A DNA stretch of 64,000 nt, taken from Cocos nucifera. Taxonomy: Eukaryota > Streptophyta > Magnoliopsida > Arecales > Arecaceae. Shown one piece after another: positions 35,085 through 47,579 of this stretch. A model generated the notes under the pieces. It was given only the letters and a program-made list of their open reading frames with translations, searched no databases and was not told where the DNA came from. Position numbers and translations under genes: made by a program. Numbering within the stretch: the stretch's first letter is position 1; each line of letters begins with the position of its first letter. The stretch covers positions 1,301,525 to 1,365,524 of the forward strand of contig QRFJ01000755.1 in NCBI GenBank assembly GCA_006176705.1. Direction: 5' to 3'.

Positions 35085-36982
35085 TGTGTTAGATTTTTTA
35101 AGATGCTCATGTATGTATATTTCAAAACTTTTTTAAGAAACATGATGGAAAAATATATTAAAAACTTTTTAATCATGAACATGCATAAATCAAATCAAAA
35201 CACCTAAGGATCTAGTTCATATATAGAAAATAACATTAATTTGATTTTAATCTAAAAATAAATATGTAATCATATCACATTCTTTGTTTGGGTCGATCTA
35301 CACGGTGAACCAATGATCATGGATGTCTTCAAGTCCCTCTGAAGCCGCATAAGCATCCATCCTCTATAGGTATCTACATGAGGTCTTGATCTGATCAGAA
35401 GTTCTTTGATCTCACTAGGGTGCTAGCTTCCTTGCAGATATTGCATCTTGAAGGTTGAAGAGGACTCTTCTTTACTCTCAAGACTCTTTTGAAGAAGAAG
35501 AAGAATAGGAGGAGGATGAAGAAGATGAAGAAGACTCTCTTTTTCTCTTCTTGGAATCCACTTATAAGATCTCTATGCTAGAGATCATGAGAAGAACTCT
35601 TTCTTCTCTTTTCTTCCATGCACAAGAAAACCCTTCTCTTATTTTTCCACACCTTCAAAGAGGAACTCTTCCTCTTTAAAACCCACGCTCACAAAGAAGA
35701 CTCTTCTTTTCTCTCAAGACTCTCTCTTGAAGAAGAAGAATAGGAGGAAGAAGAGGAGAAAGAAGAAGAAAGCTCTCATCCTTTTCTTCCTAGACACACA
35801 CCTAGATCCCGCATCCGCTCCTCTTGGTTCTCGCATCCCATGTCCTCATGGATCCCGCATCCCACATCCATGGGTCTCACATCCATCATCCATGGGTCTG
35901 GCATCCTCATATCTTAAGCCAAAAAATAAATGATGGTGTGGGGTTTAGATGGGAAGCAAGGGATAGAGAGAGAGTCCAAATCAAATTAGGATCTCTCTTA
36001 GTATCCTAACTAATCCCTAACCAACTAGAAATTGGTTGCATCTAAATAGAGAAAAAACCTAGTCTAACTAAGAACCTAATTAGATCCTAATTTAACAAAA
36101 ATATAGGTGCACCCAAGTCCTAATCAAATTAGGTATTGATCTTTCTTGCAATTATATTATCTCATAATTCAATTAGACTTGATCTAATCAAACTCAAACC
36201 AAGCCAAATTGAATCCAATTTAGTTAGACTTAATCCTAGCCTAATTGCTCAATCAAATTGAGCCAAATAGCAATTCAATTGTTAATTAATCCTCTTACAA
36301 TTCATTAACTCTTGATAAATTTTAGCATTATAATTTTTGCATTAGATTAATCATCAATCACATTGATAATCAAATCCATACACGATTCATAATCGCGATT
36401 CAACTATCTGATCAGTCAAGAACCATTTTTGTTTGTGACCCCATAGGTTCTATTATGTCTAGTAATGATATATACTATGATCCCTATCATAATATTGTTG
36501 AAACTTCTTTCAATGGATTGGAATGATTCCAACTTTATCTATCAAGGATCATCAAGCATCAAGATAATGCTCATGGGTCTCACAATCTATCAATGATACC
36601 TAATAGTATATAGTGGCAACCCATTAAAATAAAAGCAATGAACCTCTAGGTGCAGTTACTGTATGATTTAGCTCCTCTATCATGAGTCTCAATTAGATGG
36701 TAGGTCATAGATAAATCATTAAACCACAATATCGATCATATGATAGATTTAATTAGCTTGAGTCTAACTGTAATTCTCATGTAAACTCTTTTCCATCAAT
36801 CACACTATTTTGGTCATAGACTTAAGGACTCGATCTCTCAAATTTTATAGGACTACTTCTTTCTACTAAGGTCAATAGATCCTATCTAGATGTGCACCCT
36901 ACTCCTATAGTGGACCAACTATCGCTGACATTCATTACAAGGATTCATTAAGACAATATTTTTATGTAGTCAAACTCCAACA
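35085..36982 (-). repeat. Probable solo LTR of a copia element
   Basis: About 1.9 kb from TGTGTTAGATTTTTTAAG to CAAACTCCAACA, with TG...CA ends and the look of a copia LTR read on the minus strand. No primer-binding site, polypurine tract or coding part adjoins it. Flanks GTTCC and GTCTC could be a worn target duplication with two transitions, which is weak. GAAGAAGAAGA repeats lie at 35490-35540 and 35720-35770. It separates the older LTR remnant from element D. Confidence 0.5.
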
Positions 36983-37022
36983 GTCTCATTATGAGCAGTC
37001 ATGGTACTGCAAGTTAAAGAAC

Positions 37023-38264
37023 TATTGGTATAGAATTTGATTGATGCCGGACTAGATTGAAGCTGAAAAGATGAGGTCACCGTTGGTGACCTGTAAAATA
37101 AGTCCTGACCGGAGATGGAGATGGCTCCGATAGAATTTTTCGATGATCAAGTCAGCTCTTCTGGCCAACAAAAATAGAATGTTTAGAAAAGAAAATGATA
37201 GAGTAACAGAAAGAGGAAGAGTGCTTGGAGAAAAATATATCTGGGAGTCCCTTATATAGGGGGAGCTCATAACAGAAAGATAGTGATAGCCATAACTATC
37301 TGATAGTGGGCCGTTCGGAGCCACGTGAAGTTTATTACAGGAGGTGGTATATGTTGTCGTGAATGTCGATTTGTTGGAGATTAATGATTAAAGTTTGTGT
37401 GGAACAACTATTGGCAATGAAGAGCTTCGTATCACAATAGTTTCGGAGGAGCTCAGACTTCCCCAAGATCATCTGTGTATAGATTAGCTCATGTTGAGCT
37501 AGGGGTTGAACTTGCGTAGACGACGGGATCCTTTTGGATGACTGTAGTAAGTTTGATTGGAAAGAGACTTTTGGGCGACTGCAAAGAGTTCATTTAGAAG
37601 GAGATCGGTTGAAAGAAGTTTGCCTGCTGACCAAAGGAGATCATCTAGGAGGAAATCCTTTGGGTGACTGTAAGGAGTTCGACCAGCAGGAGCCCTCTTG
37701 GTGACTAGAGGGAGTTCATCCAGAAATCTCATGGTGGTTGGCCAGCGATCAATTTGAGGATAAGATTCTTTTTTTAACTTTATCTTGCTTGTACAAGATT
37801 TCGATCATCATGAAGTTAAGATCCACCATCTACGGTAAAGCATTGATGTTGGCTCAGGAAGAAGCTCTGCCAATCTGTGGCTTACCATGAGATCCAGTCT
37901 ATCATGATGAGACTCAGCCTAAAGGAGATTTGATTAGATAGAAGTTTAGTCAGCTTCAAGATCGATCATGCCAGGTTATGCAGGGGTTGAATGCACAGCT
38001 AACTATTTTGGTGGTCACTCCCACTGTTCAAGCTCATCTAAAAAGAAGCTCGACTGGAACCAACCACTTATAATGATGGAGCTAGGTTGCTTTCATGGTT
38101 GGTCACCAAACTTGTCCGAACGAGGTCTGCAGCATGTTATGGGCTCCGAAGTTTACTCATGTAGCCTAGAAGATCGATCGGTAGATTAAAGATTGGCCAT
38201 CGTGGGACCATCTTGGGATCAGATATCAGGCTAAACTTTGGTAGGAGCAGGTTCAACCCCAACA
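37023..38264 (-). repeat. Element D 3' LTR
   Basis: 1242 bp, TATTGGTATAG (TG to TA) to CCCCAACA. It matches the visible start of the right LTR at 63832-64000 (GGACTAGA, GATGAGGTC, GATGATCAAGTCAGCTCTTCT). The general architecture resembles G1's LTR but the sequence is far more AT-rich. Confidence 0.85.
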
Positions 38265-38285
38265 AAAGTCTTCTCACTCTAGAGT
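38265..38285 (-). other. Element D polypurine tract
   Basis: On the minus strand AGAGTGAGAAGACTTT runs into the LTR. The next ~80 bases match G1's sequence after its own tract, which supports the shared origin. Confidence 0.65.
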
Positions 38286-38576
38286 TCAAAATTTGAAGGA
38301 AGAAAGTAGAAGGAGGGCGACTGCCAAAGTCTTTTTTCCAAATTTCGTGCTAGTAGGATGGAAGGTCTTGGCATTTTCTGCACTGGCATCGAAGTTTCTT
38401 CAATACAAATTGATCTAAAAAGATAAATTTTTGAAACTCATGTCAGAGCATTGCCTAAGGCACGATGCAATCAAGGATTCGTTTGTTGCCAACCCTCTAT
38501 CATGATGAGCGAGACATGTGTCAACCTAAGATCAATCGGAGGAGACCTGCAATCATAACTACCTCGAGCTCTTGCG

Positions 38577-38665
38577 GATATTTAAGCTCATCTTCTTCTT
38601 TCAAAATTTTAGTTCACTTGGGTTTTCTCTCTCTCTTTCTTCTAGTCTTCTTCTCCTTTCTACTC
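38577..38665 (+). promoter_or_regulatory. Possible promoter of the opposite-strand accessory gene
   Basis: ATATTTAA at 38578-38585 is TATA-like and is followed 40-80 bases on by a CT-rich leader (38624-38665), about 300 bases before the likely ATG. Plausible for independent transcription on the plus strand; not proven. Confidence 0.3.
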
Positions 38666-38949
38666 CAGAGTACCAGTGTCTTCCACCATTTTCTTCGATT
38701 CCCAAGTGTTCTCCCACTCGACATTAATCAAGCTCGTCGTCTTCTCACTCTTCTCAATCGATTTAGGTTAGTCCCTAAATCCTCTTTTTGATTATTCCTA
38801 TCTTTTTGCATCTTTGTTCATTCGGTTTCTTCAAAAAAGTCTTGAATCTTATTTTTCTTGATTCTTTGGAGGATTTTTTCCAACTTAGTCTGATCTCCAC
38901 CGAAGGATCCTGGTCGACTTGTTTTGGGAGTTCAACCCATATGGTGTTG

Positions 38950-41894
38950 ATGGATCCATCCCAAATGGACTCTAAACTCATAGAAGTATCCTGACCATCC
39001 TTCATTTTTGGTACCATCCCCTATAAACTTCGACATGAAGACCTTTTTTTGATCAGGATCCAGTTTGGAATCCCTTCTGAATATATTCTCAAACTTTCTG
39101 ATCCTAGTGACCGAGCCTACTCCCCTCATCTAGGCCAAACTTACTTGTATGTCGAAATTCTCTGTGCAGGACTTCGACTATTCATATCTCCTTTTATAGT
39201 CAACCTATTTAAGTTTTTAAACATTTTCTTTGCTTCTATGGTGCCGAACTCATTTATGTTCATCATAGGATTTTTTTTCTTTATGTATTATGGCTGACGT
39301 CCGACCTACCATTTTTATGTTCCATAATTTCTTCACCTTCAAACATCATTCTACTGCTAAAGATTGGTGGTATGTCTCTTCCTAGTTTGGTAAGAAGGGA
39401 TTGCTTAAGGATGCTCCTTCTTCCATTCATAATTGGAAGAAAAAATTCTTTTTTATTTCATATCCTTCCTTGGAGTTAGGACTTTCTTCTTGGGGAGATA
39501 TAAAGGATTCGACCTGCCGAGCTTCTGATTTGAGAAAGAGGATCGAGACTCGACTGACAAACTAAGAAACTACCGAGCTCCTCTGATCCCTAGACTCTTG
39601 GATGATCAGACTTTATTTAATCTTGGTCTCAGTCCCCTTGACCTAGTAGGTAGTCCTCCTTAGCTAGTCTATCATGCAATATTCTTTCATCTGATTTTAA
39701 CTTTTTTCACCACAGAAATGACTCCTGAAGAGCACAATTGTCTAACAAAGAAAATCAAGTCCCTTAAAAGGAAGGGCAGTACTGTCGGAGAATCTTTGAA
39801 GAAGGTTCGCATTGAAGAATCAGTCTCGGCCATGCCGATCCAGACAGTGCCTACCCCAGAATTCGACATGACAGCACCAAGTCCAGCCATGCCTGATGAA
39901 GTTGCTCCCTCTGTATCTCTTGAGCAGGGGGAAGTCACAAAGAAGAGGAAAAAGAAGAAAAAATGCCATTGCCAAGAAGGTCAGAAAGAAGGTCGGGCAC
40001 TCTAGCAGTGAGAGCTTTAGCCAGGAGTAGGATTCTTTGGATGATCGGAAGGTCATCCATTCTTTGATGCGGGGTAGAATTCTTCCACACATCATCGATA
40101 GGATGGTCTAGAAGGAGAATGCAGAGAGGTTTGATGAATCCTTTGCTGTCTTCCTTGAGGTAACCATCTTTTTCGAACTTATTTAAATGAAGAATGTACT
40201 TTCAAAGTTCTGATTTAATTTTTTTTTGTTCTGCAGCTGGGGCATTACTTATTTTTCCATTCGAGGGTAGATAATCTCCACCAAATTGAGATTTCTAAAG
40301 CCCTTTAGGAGGCTCAAGCAGAGGCTGAGAGGGTTCGGGCCGAGGTTGACTGTTTGAAGGTGGCCTCAGAGATACAAGCTGTAGAAATCAAGCACCTTCG
40401 GAAGGCATTGTGAAGAGAAGAAGAAGCTTCTATGGGTTTGAAGGTGGCCTTAACTCTTTCAAATGATAAGAGGAAGAAGGTTGAAGAGGAGGTTGGCATC
40501 GAGAGGGAGTGGGTTATCGAAGCCTTCAAGTCTTCCCAAGCCATGGAAGACATCAAGATCACTTTCGCCAAGGAAGCTATTCTGGACGGGTTCGAGATCT
40601 GCATGAGGAGAGTCACGAAGAACCTTTTAGATATAGACCTCGACTTTCTGATAGAAGAATTCAGTGAAGAATCCGGTCCCTCCGATGCTGGTGCTACCTC
40701 TCCTGCTGTCGAACTTGCCTCCAAAGCTCCTGAACTTGCAGTCACAGCCTCTGAATCTGCTCCTAAACCTGAGGTCACGAAGGATGTGCCAACCTCGTCT
40801 GTTGCCATGCCACTTGAGGTTAAAACTTCTGATAATTATATCTTTTTCTTCTTTTTTTGTTTTTATTCTATTTTTTGTTGTTTTTTTTTCCAATGTACAC
40901 CAACCATTTTAAGCAATGAACATATGTTTATTCTCTTTATATTTGTGCTGTGGTGTGTGTTGTTCAGAATCTTTCTAATGATCAAAGCCATGACTTATCA
41001 CCTTCAGTCGAGGCTAAGCCACTACCTTAAGGTGTTCCTTTATAGTCCATAATTAGGAACTTGAAGATAGAAGTTTATCATCTAAAGAAGAAATTGAAAA
41101 AGATGGAAGAGGAGCTCCTAAGATCGAAGAAAAGTTGTTTGGAGCAGACGATCGAGGTCACTCACCTACGTCAAGTGCACAAGAAGGACTCCATGGATTA
41201 TATCAAAAAAAAAAAAAAAAATTTTGAAGTTGAGCTTGAAGAGATTAAGAAGCATGCCAGTGAGAAATCTTTGTCTTTAGTAGCCAAAGCTTGCTCCCTT
41301 TAGGTCAAACTCAAGGCAGTAAAAAAGAAAATTCGACTATTGAAAGGAAGCTCGCCATGGTCTTCTGATAAGGCATGGTACGATTGGGATTTATCAAAAA
41401 AATTTTTGGAGCTCCAAAAATAACTTCATAACATCGAAGCTTGGTATAATAGTTACAGAGTATGCTGGGTAGAGAAGATGTCTAGACTCGAGCGCGAGCT
41501 TAAGGCGGCCAGAGATGAAGTGACTCATTTTTTAAAGTAGTTAGTCAATAATTAGTAGGTCGGTGTCGGTAGAGAGCTAGAGCAACTTGCTTCTTTAAGA
41601 AAATCCTTTGGTGACCTTTTCGAGTCATACGAGAAGGAGAAGGCTGAACTTCAACAGCTGAAGATCCAAATGGCCTATGAGTGATAAGTTGTTAAGGATG
41701 CAGAGGCTGAGTCAGAGGTCCTAAGAAGATAATTATGGGAGTCTAGAGATAATTTTTAGTGGACTGATAGATTATTTGTAGAAAGCCTGTTGAAAAGGAA
41801 GGAACTCGAAAAAAAAATTATTAGCTTGAGGCAATCTTTGGTGATGGTGGGGGTCGGTAGTCCGAATTTTGAAGGATCGGATCCTCCTTCCTAG
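38950..41894 (+). pseudogene. Element D accessory gene on the strand opposite gag-pol, decayed
   Basis: Probable start MDPSQMDSKLIEVS; a TGA follows and the frame continues PSFIFGTIPYKLRHEDL, FGIPSEYILKLSDPSDRAYS, then AYSPHLGQTYLYVEILCAGL and FISPFIVNLFKFLNIFF. After a 1-base slip near 39290 it goes on ADVRPTIFMFHNFFTFK, HHSTAKDWWYVSS and PSSIHNWKKKFFFISYPS. This resembles the plant 'putative gypsy type transposon' domain (PF04195). Then comes a basic stretch (KKRKKKKK), and a long coiled-coil C-terminus (EAQAEAERVRAEVDCLKVAS; VEEEVGIEREWVIEAF; LERELKAARDEVTHFLK) to about 41894. Likely introns are 40160-40236 and one ending at about 40970. Grande-type Tat elements are known to carry such an antisense gene; its role is unknown. 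TAG stops at former Gln codons show decay. Confidence 0.7.
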
Positions 41895-42076
41895 GACTTC
41901 ATCCATTTTACTTTTTTGTAAATGGTTTTACAAACCTTTATTTTGTAATGAACTTCAACTTTAATGAAGCAATGCTTTCTTTAATCATCTTTTTGCTCTG
42001 CTTGGGTTCGATGTCTATCGATTTTCCCATTTCCTTTGCCTCGTCTTTCATCGAAATGATCATTGAAAAATATTTT

Positions 42077-42710
42077 TCTCTTATCTTAAATAATCTAAGG
42101 CCTTCATTCATGTTAGGATGAGGTCCTTCTCCTGTTCCTAACATGATTAGTTTTTGCTCTTTTTAGGATGAGGTTCTCCTCCTATTTCTAATAGGATAGT
42201 AGGGGTATGCAAGGATCGTTGGAGGGCCTCTCCTCTACTTCTATCTTAAATAATCAAAGATCTTCATTCATGTCAGGATGAGGTCCTCCTTTTATTTCTG
42301 ACATGATTAATTTTTTCTCTTGTTAGGATGAGATTCTCCTCCTATTCCTAATGGGACAGTAGGGACGCATAAGGGCCGTTGGAGGGCCTTCCCCTCCTCT
42401 AGTCTTAAATAATTAGAGGTCTTCATCTATGTCAGGATTAGGTCCTCCTCCTGCTTCTGACATAATTAATTTTTGCTCTTGTTAGGATGAGGTTCTGCTT
42501 TTATTCCTAATAGGACAGTAGGGGCACACAAGGGCCGTTGGAGGGTCTCTCCCCTTCTATCTTAAATAACTGAAGGTCTTCATCCATGTCCGGATGAGGT
42601 CCTCCTTCTATTTCTGACATGATTAATTTTTGCTCTTATTAGGATAAGATTCTTCTTCTATTTCTAACAGGATAGTAGGAGCACACAAGGACCGTTGGAG
42701 GGCCTCTCCC
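42077..42710 (-). repeat. Element D hairpin-unit array, left part
   Basis: Four ~160-bp tandem units, each with ATCTTAAATAATC, two inverted repeats and GGACCGTTGGAGGGCCTCTCC. Examples are CATGTTAGGA/TCCTAACATG (42109-42145) and CATGTCAG/CTGACATG (42269-42305). The array continues after element C at 52802. The GTTAGGATGAGGTTCTCCTC core is shared with G1's array. Confidence 0.85.
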
Positions 42711-44441
42711 TGAAGGAACCAGATCTAGGGTTTTAGGACTAGATCTTGAAATTTTTTCAAGATCAGGTAGTGAAAGATTAAAATCAATCAAATTTAATCT
42801 AAAATATCTTAGATGTAAGATCTTATTATATGATTATTGTATGGTATTTAAATCAAAAATTAAAAATTAAATAAGAAAGAAAAGGTTGATCATATCAACC
42901 TAGATCTATACTATATCTAATGCAGCTATAAAATAACAGATCGGATATGTTACTTGAGCAAGTTTGACATTCTAACTTGCTGATCCAATCTTGAGGATGA
43001 AGTCATGAACCACACATGCATCCAATCTCTAGAAGTCATCCACACGAGCCCACGAACACGATTAGAGATCTTGATGCAGAAAATCAGCACAGTATGCTAG
43101 CACTATATTGATCTCTCTTTGATGGTCGATCTAATACTTTTTTCTTTGAAATTTGGATACTCCAAAATATCAAAAGAAAATGAAGAAGATTTGTGATATC
43201 GAGACACCTCTCAAAAGCTCACAAAAAAGGAAGGAAGAGATCTAAAATGAAAACCCTAGAAGAAGATCCTCTTCTTCTTCTTTATTCTTTTTCTAGACAT
43301 CCTGATTTGTGTTTTTAATATCTCCAAGACCCAGATGAATTTTTCTCTAATTTTTCTACACCAAAGAGATCTCTTAAATATCTATAATCCATGAAAATTT
43401 TAGCAAAAAATTCTCTTTAAATAAAGAGATATATAGAGACAGCAAAAAATTTTAGCAAAAAATTCCTTCAAACATCAATCGTATTGATCATTTAACCTTA
43501 AAATAATTCTAAATCGCTGATCAACTATCTGATCGAAATATGAACTCTAATGTGTGTGACCTCATAGGTTCAAATCTAAGCCAGTAGCATAGAAATAAAT
43601 TTTTATACCAATCAAAATGATCATCTAGCAATAATATCCGATAATCGGATAGGTCGAAGATGTAGAACACCATTCTTAGACTCCATGCGGATATAGTTTT
43701 CATATAATTCATCTTCTTGACCATAATGCTCATAGGATACCTCAGAGTTCAATTGTCAACTCTAATCAGATTGTTCATATTGTATTTCAAAATATCAAAT
43801 CCATCTGATGAATTATCCTGGCCAAGATTTTGCTATATTAAAATATAGTAATACATTCTTCTCCAACTCTTGGAGTGGAAAATTCCATCTTGATCACACT
43901 CCAACTTTGCAAGTACTTGACTGTGCCCAGAAGCCTTCCATTGCTGAATTAAAAATTTAGTTAGTCTGATATCAAAGCACGGTGAGTTGCTTACAAGTCA
44001 CTGAGGTGATCTCAGGTCTAAGGGATACTTATATCTATATCCCATCAAAGACATTCTTGATAGCAGAATGCTTTGGAGTTGGTCACGTTCAATAATGATG
44101 TACCCATACATCTCACCTGTATGTCATACCAATGTCTTCATACTTTTTGATTAAAAGGACAACCAATCTATATGGCATATAGCGACCTATGCTCGATAGA
44201 TGCTATCGTCCTAATTAATAGCCTATCATTTGGTCGTGAACAAATTTAAGGACTAATTGACAAATTCTCTCTTTATCGAAACTAAATAGTCCTAAAGACT
44301 TCATCACAATAATGAAGTTCATTAGAAGATGTAAACTTATGATGAAAAAGATGCTAACAAAAATTTATTAATTAATAAATTAATTATAATATCTCAACCA
44401 TCAATAGGCTGACGATTGACTTTAGGATATAATTTTGAACA
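42711..44441 (-). repeat. Element C 3' LTR, internally deleted
   Basis: 1731 bp against 2461 bp for the 5' LTR. The segment matching about 51061-51830 is missing. At the joint (about 43440-43470) a second copy of AATTTTAGCAAAAAATTC, also present at about 43397-43416, looks like filler copied during repair. Confidence 0.85.
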
Positions 44442-44454
44442 ACTTTCATTTATC

Positions 44455-44900
44455 CTAAAGCCACTCGGCAAAATATCTAATACCCATCTTTGACTTATGG
44501 TTGTCAAACTCCTTGATTGCTAGGGATTTAGTGAAGGGGTTGGCTGGATTTTTCTTTCCATCGATCTTCTGAAAGTTGACATCATCATGATTCATGATCT
44601 CACGAACCAAATGAAAGCGGTGCAGAATGTGCTTTGTCTGCTGGTATGCCTTCGATTTCTTTGCTTGAGCTATGGCATTAGTGCTATCGCAGTAGAGCAG
44701 GACTGGACCAATAATGGAGGGTGCTACTCTGAGCACGGTGATGAACTTCCTCAGTCACACAGCTTTTTTTGCTGCATCTGATGCTGCCATGTACTCTGCT
44801 TCATAAATAGAGTTAGCCACTGTATGCTGCTTGAAATTTTTCTAGCAGATGGCTCCATCAGTTAAGGTAAGAATATATCCCGACACACTTTTACTATCAT
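44455..44900 (-). pseudogene. Element C RNase H
   Basis: The open C-terminal part reads LLYCDSTNAIAQAKKSKAYQQ, then TKHILHRFHLVREI, KIDGKKNPANPFTKSL and ends KSMGIRYFAEWL-like at 44455. The catalytic Asp in CDSTNAIA is kept. The first half upstream (CKAEYMAASDA-type sequence read at about 44760-44800) has stops. Confidence 0.8.
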
Positions 44901-44999
44901 CATGGTCAGATTGAAAGCTGGAGTCTGTAAATTCCACGAGTTTTAGATCTGACTCACCATAAATCAGCTATTAGTCCTTAGTATTTCTCAAATATTTAA

Positions 45000-46060
45000 G
45001 GATGGTTTTAACCATCTTCCAGTAATTTTCTGTAGGATCAGACTAGTATCTACTCACTACTCCTAGTGGGTATGCCACGTCTGATCTCATACATATCATT
45101 GCATACATAATAAACCCCACTATTGAAGCATATGGGATTCAACTCACACGCTCTCTCTCTTCAGGAGTTATCGGACAATCCTTCTTAGAGAGAGAAATTT
45201 CTTGGCCTATTGAAAGATAGCCCTTTTTGAAATTCTCCATGCTGAACCTCTTCAGCATAGTTTCTATGTACGTGAACTGGAATATACCAAGCATCCTTTT
45301 AAATCTATCCCTATAGATCTTTATCCCTAGAATATAGGATGCTTCACCTAAGTCCTTCATGGAGAACTATGATGACAACCAGACTTTTATTCCTTATAGT
45401 GCGGGGATGTCATTTTTGATTAAGAGAATGTCATCCATATACAAAATAAGAAATACCACTACTGGACCATTTGCCCATTTATAAATGTAGGGTTCTTCGC
45501 CATTCTTAACAAAACCATACGTTTGATCACTTTGTCAAAATACATGTTCGAACTCCGAGATGCTTGCTTTAATCCATAAAATGATTTCTAAAGCTTGCAC
45601 ACCTTGGACTCATTTGTGGATGTGAACCTCTCAGGTTGAATCATATACATCTCTTCGATTAGCTCTCCATTTAGGAAAGCCATCTTCACATCCATCTGCC
45701 AGATCTCATAGTCCAAGTGGATAGCTATTGCAAGCATTATCTGAATAGATTTGAGCATTACAATTGAAAAGAATGTCCCATCATAGTTAATACCATAACA
45801 TTAATAATACCCCTTGGCAACTAGATGGATTTTATAAGTCTCCACCTTTCCATCTGTGCCTCTTTTCCTTTAGAATATCCTTACACCCAATGGGTTTAAC
45901 CCCTTCAAGTGATCAACTAATGTCTATACATCATTGACCTTCATGAAATCCATTTCGAATCTCATGGCTTCTAGCCATTTTTCATAGTCAGATCTCTGCA
46001 TAGCATCCATGTAAGTGATCGAATTCTTATCATTCTCATCGAGTTCGATGGGATCACCAT
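45000..46060 (-). pseudogene. Element C reverse transcriptase remnant
   Basis: The active-site box is LYMDDILL (45430-45441): both Asp remain, with Val to Met at the second position of YVDD. Other motifs are MKDLGEASYILGIKIYRDR (from 45360), AYSIMRSDVAYPLGV-like sequence near 45080 and the upstream SITYMDAMQRSDYEKW-like RT opening at about 46000. Stops and a frameshift break it. Confidence 0.8.
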
Positions 46061-46061
46061 C

Positions 46062-47200
46062 CTAAATCAAGAATCCACAGTATCTATCTGGATGGCGTGG
46101 TACTCTACCAGATTGCCTTAATGGTGCGGATTCACTAGGCTTCGAATTTGATTTGATCAAATTCAACTCAGGTTCAGTCTTCTGTGTTGGACTTTCTACC
46201 TGTTGAACTTCATCAAGTTCAACCTTAGAGGCAATAGTTCCTTCACTAAAGAACTTTTTCGAAAAGATTGTCCTAAGGCTGACAAACACCTTTTGTTCAT
46301 CAGCATAATAGAAATAGTATCCTTTGGTCTCTTTTGGGTATCCTCTAAATGCGTACTTATCAGACCTAGGTCCAAGTTTATCTGTAATTAACCATTTGAC
46401 ATAAGCCGAGCACCCCCAGATCCTGAGGTGTGAAAGTGCTGGCTTACGTCCTGTTCATATCTGATATAGAGTTTTAACCATAGATTTACTTGGAATTCTA
46501 TTTAAAAGATAGCAAGTCGATTCGAGTGTATATCTCCAGAGAGATATAGGTAAGCTAGCAAAATTCATCATGGATCAGACCATGTCTAATAGAGTTCGAT
46601 TCCTTCTTTCAGATACACCATTATGCTGTGATATTTCTGGAGGAGTCCATTGGGAGAAAATCTCATTCTCTCCTAGATATGTGAAAAACTCATCGAAAAG
46701 GTATTTTCCTCCTCGGTCAGATCGAAGAGTTTTAATACTCTTTCTAGTTTATTTTTCTACTTTACTTCGAAATCGTTTGAACTTTTCAAATGAATCCAAC
46801 TTATGTTTCATCAGATAGACATATCCAAATTTAGATAGATCATCTGTGAAAGTGATGAAGTAGACATATCCACCTTTGGCACTAGTACTCATTGGTCCAC
46901 ATACATCAGTATGTACTAGTCCTAAGAGTTCAGTGGCTCTCTCACCTTTTTTAGTGAAAGATAACTTAGTCATTTTACTAAGAAGACAGGATTCATAGGT
47001 TGAAAGCGATTCACAATCACTAAGTTTGAGGATATCCTCTTGAGCCAATCTGCTTATCCTATTCTTGTTTATATAACTCAGCCTATAGTGCCATAAATAG
47101 ATATCTATCACATTATCTAATCTAGGATGTTTGCCAGTTGAATAAACTACATTTATAGGTTGTGATAACATATGTACACCATTATTCAATTATCCATAAA
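46062..47200 (-). pseudogene. Element C integrase region
   Basis: Pre-integrase NNGVHMLSQPINVVYSTG from 47189, WHYRLSYINKNRISRL, CESLSTYESCLLSKMTKLSF (one Cys lost to Tyr), the core LLGLVHTDVCGPMSTS with first catalytic Asp, YFITFTDDLSKFGYVYL, then LRSDRGGKYLFDEF with the second Asp and RRNRTLLDMV. The spacer to RT (46289-46062) is Glu/Pro/Ser-rich, ending RQSGRVPRHPDRY. Confidence 0.85.
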
Positions 47201-47579
47201 AAGCAGTAATACCATTCATAATGACATTACAAACTCATTTCTTTATTGAAATTTCATAATTATTTATGACCAAAAAGCCTACAAAAATGATATTTAAAAA
47301 GAAACTAGGATAGAAATGACAATCACTAAGAACAATAATATGAGATTCAAATACAAGTTTCAAAATTTCTAAAGCTGAAATTGGAACTGATCTTCCATCT
47401 CCAACATTCAGAAATCTCTCATCTTGCCCGAATCTTCTACTGACCTACAACTCCTACAACAAATTGCAAATATGATAAGGGCTTTCCATATCCAATACCC
47501 AATCAATAATATCACACATAGAGAAATTGCAAGAAGTTATCATATAAATATCTTGCCCAGCAATAGCTTGCTTTTTCCT

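Noticed and set aside
38465..38791. 108-codon frame upstream of the accessory gene in D
   Set aside because: It covers the probable TATA and CT-rich leader of that gene and has no family resemblance.
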